Shown here in pieces: positions 57,585 to 64,000 of a stretch of DNA of 64,000 nt. Position 1 is the stretch's first letter; each line of letters opens with the position of its first letter. The translations under genes were made by a program, and so were the position numbers. The stretch spans positions 1-64,000 of the forward strand of contig JAWKLK010000003.1 in assembly GCA_041392785.1 (NCBI GenBank). Direction: 5' to 3'. The DNA is from OLB9 sp041392785 (lineage in GTDB: Bacteria > Bacteroidota > Bacteroidia > Chitinophagales > Saprospiraceae). The notes under the pieces are model-generated. The model ran no database searches. It was not told the origin of the DNA and saw nothing but the letters and a program-made list of their open reading frames with translations.

Positions 57585-58658
57585 CATAAATTAGACACCC
57601 AATTGTTAGAATCTTTCAAAAGTCAAATCCGCCAATGGTCAGAACATTCATGGTTCTACCATCTGATATTTTGGTGCATACTGCTGCTTTTGATGTTTAC
57701 AACTTCGATTAATCAATTTGGGTTTTGGTATGCATTCACCATAAGTATAGTCAATGTTGCATTTTTTGCACTCTTTGCGTACTTTGATTTTCTCATACTT
57801 TTTCCTAGATATGCTAAGGATCGGAGAATTGGACTTCATGTTTTGTCTTTAGCCATTGCAGCAATAATTTTGACACCGATTAAAACCGCAGCTCTTATAT
57901 TCACTTCTACTGGAAATACGAGTTTACAGATAATTTTAAAAGACGATGTGTTCTTTATTTTCATATCCACATTTATGGTGGGTGTAGGCACTACACTTTT
58001 TTGCATTGTAATGGAATGGATGGTTGAGAAACATACGAGAGTCGACCTCGAAAGTAAGACATTGCAAACTGAATTAAAATTACTAAAATCTCAAATAAAT
58101 CCACATTTCCTATTCAATACACTGAATAGTTTGTACGCCCATACTTTAAAAAAATCTGATGAAGCACCAGAAATAGTTTTGAAATTATCTGAAATGATGC
58201 GATACATGCTATATGACTGCAATGAAAAAGAAGTTTTTTTGGAAAAAGAGATCACCTATATTCAGAATTATTTGAATCTAGAATCGTTGCGCCATGGAGA
58301 TAGGATAAAAATCACATTCGATATTTATGGTGATGTGGGCGAACAGAAAATAGCTCCTTTGATACTAATGCCATTTATCGAGAATGCTTTCAAACATGGG
58401 ACAAATTCACAGATCAAAGATGCCTATGTTTTTCTTAAATTGGACGTTCAAAAGGATGACATCCATTTTAAAATGGAAAATAGCAAAACACCTTCAATAC
58501 CCAAATCAACTTTAATCAAATCTGGTGGAATCGGATTAGCTAATGTCAAAAGGAGAATGGAAATTTTATATCCCGAAAGGTATAAATTGCATATTGAAGA
58601 AAGTCCAAATACCTATAATATTTCTTTACATTTAAATCTTAAAAATATAAAATCTTAG
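57582..58658 (+). CDS. LytS-type sensor histidine kinase
   Basis: This kinase of about 358 residues has four N-terminal transmembrane helices (about 25-150) and a His_kinase/HATPase pair: LLKSQINPHFLFNTLNS with phosphoacceptor H175, RYMLYDCNEKEVFLEKE, and N-box PLILMPFIENAFKHG. This is the LytS/YehU class. The first TTG (57582) lies within the -7 promoter element, so translation probably starts at TTG 57603 or later. It is followed by its response regulator after 4 bp. Confidence 0.9.
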   Translation: MHKLDTQLLESFKSQIRQWSEHSWFYHLIFWCILLLLMFTTSINQFGFWYAFTISIVNVAFFALFAYFDFLILFPRYAKDRRIGLHVLSLAIAAIILTPIKTAALIFTSTGNTSLQIILKDDVFFIFISTFMVGVGTTLFCIVMEWMVEKHTRVDLESKTLQTELKLLKSQINPHFLFNTLNSLYAHTLKKSDEAPEIVLKLSEMMRYMLYDCNEKEVFLEKEITYIQNYLNLESLRHGDRIKITFDIYGDVGEQKIAPLILMPFIENAFKHGTNSQIKDAYVFLKLDVQKDDIHFKMENSKTPSIPKSTLIKSGGIGLANVKRRMEILYPERYKLHIEESPNTYNISLHLNLKNIKS

Positions 58659-58662
58659 TGCT

Positions 58663-59376
58663 ATGCATTGTATAATAGTAGATGACGAACCGTTAGCCTT
58701 AGACATTTTGGAAAATTACATTCAAAGGTTTCCAAATTTAACTTTGGTGGGTAGATGTGAAAACGCTTTTCAAGCCAATGAAATCCTTCAAAAAGAAAAA
58801 GTGGATCTTATGTTTTTGGATATTCAAATGCCGGGATTGACTGGCACAGAATTCCTTAAATCATTGAATATGCCACCGCTTGTAATATTTACTACTGCAC
58901 ACCCAGATTTTGCCGTACAAGGCTTTGAACTGGATGCAGTAGATTATCTTATGAAGCCTATCTCTTTGGAACGATTTATAAAAGCAGTGAATAAAGCTAC
59001 AGAAAAATTTCAAACCGCGCATCCACAAGATAAAACCGAAGATGTCGACAATTTTTTCTTTGTAAAAGCAGATAAGAAATTGATTCGAATCAATTATGAA
59101 GATATCTTATATATTGAAGGTTTAAAAGATTACGTCATCATTCGTATGGAAACTGGCAGAGTCATCACACTACAAACAATGAAAAGTCTTGAAGAAAAAT
59201 TGCCCGATCACATTTTTAGACGAGTGCATAGATCATTTATTGCAAATATCACCAAGATCACAGCGGTACAAAGCAACAATGTTGAATTAATAGAAAACGG
59301 CAAAGTAAAGCAAATGCCTATAGGTAAAAATTATAGAGATGATCTATTAGAGAAAATAAAAGAAAAGAAATGGTAA
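58663..59376 (+). CDS. LytTR response regulator
   Basis: This 237-residue protein has a receiver domain with phosphoacceptor D53 (MFLDIQMPG) and a C-terminal LytTR DNA-binding domain (about 130-235: FFFVKADKKLIRINYEDILYI, RVHRSFIANITKI). It pairs with the LytS-type kinase; LytTR regulators bind direct repeats in promoters. Target genes are unknown; the NlpC/P60 gene is the nearest envelope gene but lies on the other strand. Confidence 0.93.
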   Translation: MHCIIVDDEPLALDILENYIQRFPNLTLVGRCENAFQANEILQKEKVDLMFLDIQMPGLTGTEFLKSLNMPPLVIFTTAHPDFAVQGFELDAVDYLMKPISLERFIKAVNKATEKFQTAHPQDKTEDVDNFFFVKADKKLIRINYEDILYIEGLKDYVIIRMETGRVITLQTMKSLEEKLPDHIFRRVHRSFIANITKITAVQSNNVELIENGKVKQMPIGKNYRDDLLEKIKEKKW

Positions 59377-59383
59377 TATTAAG

Positions 59384-59848
59384 TCAATCTATCACATTGC
59401 GCACCTGAAGAAATCGAGATTTGTAATATGGTTCATACATATGGTCAATGGTGATTCCCTTTTGCACAGATGAATGTATGAAATACAGTGTGTCATTGGA
59501 CCAATGATGGACAAGTCCTACATGGCCTGGTCTAGAATTATTTTTACTCCTGCCACGAAAAACCAAAATATCTCCTGGTTGGGCCTGAGAAACATCGTTA
59601 ACCTTGATTCCATCATGCACTTGTGAGATTGAAGACCTAGTAACCACAACGTCTATTTTAGACATCAGATACCGGACATATCCAGAACAATCAAATCTGT
59701 GCACGCCATGAGACATTTTATATGGTTTACCAAGAAACTGCTCTGCCAATTCTATAACCTTTTCCCTCTTCGTATTATGATTCAAGATTTGATCTTGGTT
59801 CATTAAAGGCAAAGGTAATAATACAATAAAAAAGAGAACAGTACGCAT
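59384..59848 (-). CDS. NlpC/P60 peptidoglycan peptidase
   Basis: This 154-residue protein begins with a short signal (MRTVLFFIVLLPLPLM) and has an NlpC/P60 papain-fold domain with catalytic C54 in FDCSGYVRY, H109 in PGHVGLVHH and H125. It probably cleaves stem peptides of peptidoglycan. It converges with the response regulator gene, 7 bp from its stop. Confidence 0.92.
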   Translation of the reverse strand: MRTVLFFIVLLPLPLMNQDQILNHNTKREKVIELAEQFLGKPYKMSHGVHRFDCSGYVRYLMSKIDVVVTRSSISQVHDGIKVNDVSQAQPGDILVFRGRSKNNSRPGHVGLVHHWSNDTLYFIHSSVQKGITIDHMYEPYYKSRFLQVRNVID

Positions 59849-60005
59849 ATTTCAGCCAATTGGGATTTAGAAAAAAACGCAAATCAATGTAGCTTTGTTG
59901 TTGTAATAGGATATTTTTAAACTTCAAGTTGATGGAATACGCATATATCCCACTACTTCTTCCTTATTGGTACTTTAAAAATGAGCATTATAGTTAAACG
60001 TGATT

Positions 60006-61418
60006 TCAATTTACATTATACATAGAATGAAAATTATTTTCTATCTCCCTAAGTTTGTCAGTAGAAGCGGTAGTTTTGGTACTACTTCTAGTTACTGATG
60101 AAGATTTCAAGTTACCCATATTGGTAATATTTTTTTCGACTTTATTAATGTCTTTGTCCATCACAGTTTCCACATCAAAAGCCAAATCAGCAAGTTCAGA
60201 CTGAAATTCATTTAGTTTCTCTTCCTTATTAGACCTAGTCAAATAGATATCAATTGGATGTTCAATAATCGTATCTAAATTTAACTTTTTTCTAGATGCA
60301 AGTGCATTTCTAATAAAACTATTGGCAAGTTTATCCCTTTTTGTTAAATGCCCAGGAATTTGAAAATTGTCAAATGTAGATTTTATAATTGAAGTATGAT
60401 CGTACAAAGTAGAATCAACATATGATTTTTTGGCAAATGGTGAGATTATGATTGCTGGTACTCGTACACCTAGTCTATCAAATGCAAAACCATCATCGCT
60501 CTTTAGGTCATCAGGCGGAACACAACGAGGTGGTGGCACATGGTCATAAAATCCACCATGTTCATCAAATGTAATAAGCAACAACGACTTATTAAATACC
60601 TTCTTATGAGAATTTAATGTGTTATAGATGAAAGCTACCAAGTTTTCTGCATTTTTAAAATCGGTATCTGATTCCGAAGAATTATTGCCTGGATGCATAT
60701 TATTAGTAATGCCTTTTAGAGCAAAGTGTTTGGGTTCGATAAATACAAAGTTTGCTAAATTGTTATCTTTGACATCTTTTTTAAAGTGACTAAACGAGCG
60801 AAAACCACCGTTACCTTTGAACCATAGCTTATAAAAAGCCCATGTTTGTGGAGGTCCATCATGATAGATTTGCCACTGAAGTCCATGGTCCGCAACAGCT
60901 TCAAAAATGGTTCTGTTTTTATAAAACCTAGTCTTTATGTTCACTTCACCATTAGATGTGCCTGCAATGGCAAAGTTTCTATTAGGCCATGTTTCTCCAG
61001 GCACTGAGCTATGCCAATTATCGCAAAGTACAAACCTGCGCGCCAGCTCTGCCATAATAAAACCACATTTCTTATCGGATTCGGTATCTATGGCGCCCAT
61101 GATTTCTCCAATATCTGAAGTCCCACGTTTCAAATTCTTTTTATCTGAAAATGCTTTTACAAATCCATCATTCTGGCCACCAATTCCAAGATCCATTTGC
61201 AACATAACCTCTTCATGGCTATGAGGCGGGTCTGGACTGATGCTTGTTTTGGATGTTTTATACACCGTTTTAGGAGTGGCATCAGTTGCAGAAACAGGAT
61301 TGAACTCATTTCCAGTCAAACCATTTATTTTTTTAGGATGTTTTAAGAATCCAAATAAATGATCAAAGGACCTGTTTTCAAGCATGAGCACGATGATGTG
61401 TTCGATTGGTGATTTCAT
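60006..61418 (-). CDS. Phospholipase C-like phosphoesterase, no signal peptide
   Basis: This 470-residue protein belongs to the phosphoesterase family of bacterial non-specific phospholipase C and acid phosphatase AcpA. Motifs in order: ENRSFDH at 14-20, PPHSHEE (64-70), GETWPNRNFA (141-150), EPKHF (229-233) and DEHGGFYDH (285-293). The mature-type protein starts directly with MKSPIEHIIVLMLENRSF; the Tat signal seen in secreted members is absent. The C-terminal 60 residues are polar and Ser/Thr-rich. It is last in the minus-strand cluster with a chagasin-like protein and a papain-like protease. A role as a membrane-damaging effector is inference. Confidence 0.85.
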   Translation of the reverse strand: MKSPIEHIIVLMLENRSFDHLFGFLKHPKKINGLTGNEFNPVSATDATPKTVYKTSKTSISPDPPHSHEEVMLQMDLGIGGQNDGFVKAFSDKKNLKRGTSDIGEIMGAIDTESDKKCGFIMAELARRFVLCDNWHSSVPGETWPNRNFAIAGTSNGEVNIKTRFYKNRTIFEAVADHGLQWQIYHDGPPQTWAFYKLWFKGNGGFRSFSHFKKDVKDNNLANFVFIEPKHFALKGITNNMHPGNNSSESDTDFKNAENLVAFIYNTLNSHKKVFNKSLLLITFDEHGGFYDHVPPPRCVPPDDLKSDDGFAFDRLGVRVPAIIISPFAKKSYVDSTLYDHTSIIKSTFDNFQIPGHLTKRDKLANSFIRNALASRKKLNLDTIIEHPIDIYLTRSNKEEKLNEFQSELADLAFDVETVMDKDINKVEKNITNMGNLKSSSVTRSSTKTTASTDKLREIENNFHSMYNVN

Positions 61419-61456
61419 ACTTAATGTTCAAATTTTATTGTTTTTGAAGGGTCAAA

Positions 61457-61762
61457 CTAGCTTACAATGGATATCGAAAATTGTTCTATAGATTCATGAT
61501 TCCATGGTTGACATAAAGAAATTATAATTGTACTTACTCCAATTCCGATGATCTTAAAGTAAAATTTTCTAACTCCTGCTGCCCCTTCAGAATCCAAATT
61601 TGGTGTATATTCTGACTTAAGAAAATTTATATTAGTCTTACTATAATCCAATACTTCCCAAATATATCCAGTGGTTGGATTTTCTGCCAAATGTAGCACA
61701 ACTTGTTCATCTTTGTTAACATAAATTTTACTACCGTTTTGAGTTTTATAAATTTTTATCAT
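61457..61762 (-). CDS. Chagasin-family cysteine protease inhibitor (I42)
   Basis: This 101-residue protein shows the three inhibitory loops of chagasin: NPTTGYIW (28-35), a second GAAGVRKFYF loop (about 60-69) and QPWN (about 84-87, matching the RPW motif). Chagasins inhibit papain-like (C1) proteases. It lacks the usual signal peptide. A papain-like protease gene is two genes away (61853-63397), so this may be its cognate immunity or self-protection protein. Confidence 0.85.
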   Translation of the reverse strand: MIKIYKTQNGSKIYVNKDEQVVLHLAENPTTGYIWEVLDYSKTNINFLKSEYTPNLDSEGAAGVRKFYFKIIGIGVSTIIISLCQPWNHESIEQFSISIVS

Positions 61763-61852
61763 TGACCATGCGATATTAAATCAATAAAAATACCTGAAAA
61801 GTGCTTATATCACTTAGGTTATAAGTCACTTTTCAAGCAATAATCATAATAC

Positions 61853-62254
61853 TTACCAAACGTAAATTTGCGTTACTTGGTTTCCATCTAAAAGGTAATT
61901 AATATTTGAATTTTTAACTTTGGCGGAAGTAGCTAATACTGTCAGAGCTTCATTAGCAGAGTCGATAGAATTTGCTAATTTTACCCAGCCAGTGTTTGCA
62001 ACATACATCCAAGTATTACGAGTTTCATTTGTTGAAAACAATCCTGTAACTTTTTTATTGTTGTTCCAAATACCAGCACCAGAGCTATCATCAAAGAATT
62101 CATTGATACCAGATGGAGGATCTATTGTTGGGGCTGAAACCATTCCACTTTCAGAACTATTGTTTACAACACTTTCTAACTCTATGGATGGAATACTTGC
62201 ACCTTCTCCTTCAACTATAGTTATAGGAGGATTTTTTAATGGGGATTTTGACAT
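61853..62254 (-). CDS. Small protein sharing its C-terminal domain with the papain-like protein
   Basis: This 133-residue protein has a disordered, Pro/Ser/Glu-rich N terminus (about 1-60) and a C-terminal domain (about 67-133) that matches the last 65 residues of the neighbouring papain-like protein. Both show GL-x(6)-N-x-R/K-N-x-W, then GW-x-K, then A-K-x(2)-NSN-[IV]-N, and end in Q-[IV]-YV-[WF]. This suggests a shared targeting, docking or delivery tag. It lies 27 bp after the protease gene. No function is known. Confidence 0.7.
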   Translation of the reverse strand: MSKSPLKNPPITIVEGEGASIPSIELESVVNNSSESGMVSAPTIDPPSGINEFFDDSSGAGIWNNNKKVTGLFSTNETRNTWMYVANTGWVKLANSIDSANEALTVLATSAKVKNSNINYLLDGNQVTQIYVW

Positions 62255-62281
62255 TTTATTATGTTTTAAATCGTTAGAAAA

Positions 62282-63397
62282 TTAAAATACATACACTTGT
62301 TGTATCATACTATTTTGTATGATGACATTGACATTTGAGTTTGTTGTTTTTGCAGAAGCTAAATGCGTTAGCATATTAATAAACGCTGTATCATTTGAAT
62401 TGCCAATTTTTTTCCAACCATGGCCACTGCTGAGAAATACCCAGGCGTTTTTATTTTCATTAATTGCCCATAACCCCTGCACTTTTACATTATTAATGTT
62501 ATAATTATTTACGATTCCATTAGGACCATATACTTGCCCCTCAATCCCACATTGCCCGAAAGCAATTCTAAAATACCCAGATTCTCCAAATGTTGATCCC
62601 CAACTATTTTTGCAAATCCAGTAACCACCCGCAGAATTATAACCAACGATACAAACACAATGTCCTCCTAGCAATGAACCTGTACTATATCTATAAACGC
62701 CAGATCTATAATTGTAAAAATCTTGGTACACCAAAAAGCAAGCCTCAACCGGTCCTTTAGTTGCAACATACTCTTTTATGGCCTCAATTCCATTAATTTT
62801 TGAATAGCCAGTAATTTTTGAAAGTCTGCTATCCCATCCCGTTAGTCTTCCGCTGCAATTTTGGTCACCGGCACTATATGGATAATAATTCTCTTCTGTT
62901 ACACCCTGCGATTGAAAAAAACTCAAAGCTCTATCTGGCCACCATCCATTACCACAATTTCTTCCTTCAGATCTTGCATGACAATAAAATAAATGTGCTT
63001 CAGACAAATCAATGGTATAATCGGCTCCACGCAAAATTTTAATTTGGCTTTCCACAGATGCAATAGTCCCAAAAGCTACACAAGACCCACAGCTGCCTTG
63101 ATTTTTAACTGGTGTTACGAAATTACCACCGTTATTTCTCCAATCTAAAGCACTTGGAGCTCCAAAACCACCTCGTTGTGTTAATGATGCTGATGATAAA
63201 TATTTAGCATAGTCTTCTGCTCCCATTCTTTCTTGATCTTCCAAACTTGCCTCTCCTGGGCCTGGAGTAAACCCAAGTAATGTAATTTTTTCAGAAACAG
63301 ATAATTCTGAAACATTTGTAACACCAGCTTCCCAACCAGCATTTGAACTTGCAATTGCTTCCTGAATTGCTTTAAGTTCTAACTTCTCTTTTGCCAT
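62282..63397 (-). CDS. Papain-like cysteine protease (C1A), no signal peptide
   Basis: This 371-residue protein has a complete papain active site: Q100 (oxyanion), C106 in GSCGSCVAF (usual GSCWAF, here Val for Trp), H246 in LGGHCVCIVGY and N264 in CKNSWGS. Residues 1-80 are a non-classical pro-region without a recognisable I29 inhibitor motif. The C-terminal 65 residues (305-371) are an extra domain found also in the next gene's product. There is no N-terminal signal, so it is not an ordinary secreted C1 protease. It is grouped with a chagasin-type inhibitor. Confidence 0.9.
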   Translation of the reverse strand: MAKEKLELKAIQEAIASSNAGWEAGVTNVSELSVSEKITLLGFTPGPGEASLEDQERMGAEDYAKYLSSASLTQRGGFGAPSALDWRNNGGNFVTPVKNQGSCGSCVAFGTIASVESQIKILRGADYTIDLSEAHLFYCHARSEGRNCGNGWWPDRALSFFQSQGVTEENYYPYSAGDQNCSGRLTGWDSRLSKITGYSKINGIEAIKEYVATKGPVEACFLVYQDFYNYRSGVYRYSTGSLLGGHCVCIVGYNSAGGYWICKNSWGSTFGESGYFRIAFGQCGIEGQVYGPNGIVNNYNINNVKVQGLWAINENKNAWVFLSSGHGWKKIGNSNDTAFINMLTHLASAKTTNSNVNVIIQNSMIQQVYVF

Positions 63398-63533
63398 TTT
63401 TAATAAATTTATTGGTTAATGATTATTTTGGAGTTTATTCATACGATGATCATTCGCGCTTTCATCTCTCATTTTAGGGAGACTGAATACTATACCATCT
63501 CATGAACAATATTTTAATTTTGAATACATTTGA

Positions 63534-64000
63534 TTAACTAAATACTCTTTGCCCAAATTCTGCCGCAGAGCTTTCTGTTTGGTTGGTCTGATTGTTTCTG
63601 TATGTGGCAAGAGCTCTTTGCACTTGGCTGTCCAAAATCCGGCGAGTGACATTGCCATTTGTAGCTCGCAATACGCGGCAAAATTCTCTTGTAAAATGTC
63701 CTCTTGTCTGTCCATTAATGACACTTTCGTAAGATAACTGGCTATCTTTGCACCCAGCCCACAACGTGTGTTTCATGTTCTTTACTGTTACCATTTGTCT
63801 TGAATTAATACTCGGCAACTCTAACTCTCTTTCATGGAATGTGTAAAATAGTGTTTCAGCATCTGGTTCTATCATACGTGCTCTCAATCCTTCCGAAAGG
63901 TTTTCTTGACCTGGAACAACTCGCGTCCCTGTACCGGAATGGCAACAGTCAAAGATCACTTCTAGGTTTACACCTGCTTTTAAACTTTTCTGGAAAAGTA
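63534..64000 (-). CDS. Caspase-like (C14) protease, partial at window edge
   Basis: The open frame continues past the right edge of the window on the minus strand, so the N-terminal p20 part with the catalytic His is missing. The visible start is LFQKSLKAGVNLEVIFDCCH, then SGTGTR; the DCCHSG motif is that of the caspase/metacaspase clan (nucleophile Cys before HSG). Later segments include TLWAGCKDSQLSYE and GHFTREFCRVL, typical of bacterial caspase-like proteins. It lies 136 bp upstream of the papain-like gene on the same strand. Together they look like an accessory protease cluster. Confidence 0.8.
   Translation of the reverse strand, partial: LFQKSLKAGVNLEVIFDCCHSGTGTRVVPGQENLSEGLRARMIEPDAETLFYTFHERELELPSINSRQMVTVKNMKHTLWAGCKDSQLSYESVINGQTRGHFTREFCRVLRATNGNVTRRILDSQVQRALATYRNNQTNQTESSAAEFGQRVFS

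Noticed and set aside
1..64000. tRNA or rRNA genes
   Set aside because: Intergenic gaps were read for conserved tRNA and rRNA features and none was convincing; a covariance-model scan was not possible.

Overview
The window looks like an AT-rich chromosome segment of a Bacteroidota bacterium. Supporting signs are a C-terminal type IX secretion sorting domain (41.1-42.7 kb), a GLPGLI-family protein, DUF4175 and DUF4296 family proteins, the gene order birA/rsfS/ftsH, and repeated use of the phylum's -7 promoter element TAnnTTTG (for example before udk, lpdA and guaA). A Saprospiraceae-like affiliation is my guess from general protein appearance and cannot be proven here.

Layout. 0-1.8 kb: a tyrosine recombinase with an unusual N-terminal half. 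2.3-10.5 kb: core genes (DUF4175 membrane protein, anti-sigma-like ATPase, ybeY, deoD, a glycosyltransferase, a Nudix protein, pyrE, an M42 peptidase). 10.6-18.9 kb: an accessory operon of a small protein with an L,D-transpeptidase-like motif, an 1848-residue protein joining two alpha/beta hydrolases to a CHAT protease and TPRs, and a membrane-anchored TIR protein with a Cys-rich repeat ectodomain. 19.0-21.1 kb: an IS256-family element with a degraded transposase, flanked by an 8-bp target duplication, that has split a small PGDYG-like gene. 21.4-39 kb: core genes (guaA, a lipoprotein, a SpoU methyltransferase, birA, rsfS, ftsH, a phosphorylase-like protein, lspA, a DsbA-like protein, mfd, a nucleoside transporter, udk, a SixA-like phosphatase). 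40.2-40.5 kb: a tandem array of about 62-66 bp units, each with two hairpins. 40.6-53.8 kb: metabolic and envelope genes, including an operon-like run from a FAH-family protein through an amidohydrolase, a GlcNAc-kinase-like protein and pfkA to cutA, then lpdA. 54-57.5 kb: a large exported protein gene interrupted by one in-frame TAG. 57.6-59.8 kb: a LytS/LytR-type two-component pair and an NlpC/P60 protein. 60-64 kb: a same-strand cluster of a phospholipase C-like phosphoesterase, a chagasin-type cysteine protease inhibitor, a small carrier-like protein, a papain-like protease and a caspase-like protease that runs off the window edge.

The two most notable regions are accessory. The CHAT/TIR operon combines a membrane receptor-like TIR protein with a multi-enzyme protease/hydrolase and resembles an abortive-infection style conflict system. 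The right-end cluster pairs two cysteine proteases of different clans with a probable cognate inhibitor and a lipase, none of them with a recognisable signal peptide. It could be a regulated cell-death module or a set of effectors delivered by a contractile or other non-Sec route. Both functional readings are inference; the domain calls rest on visible motifs.
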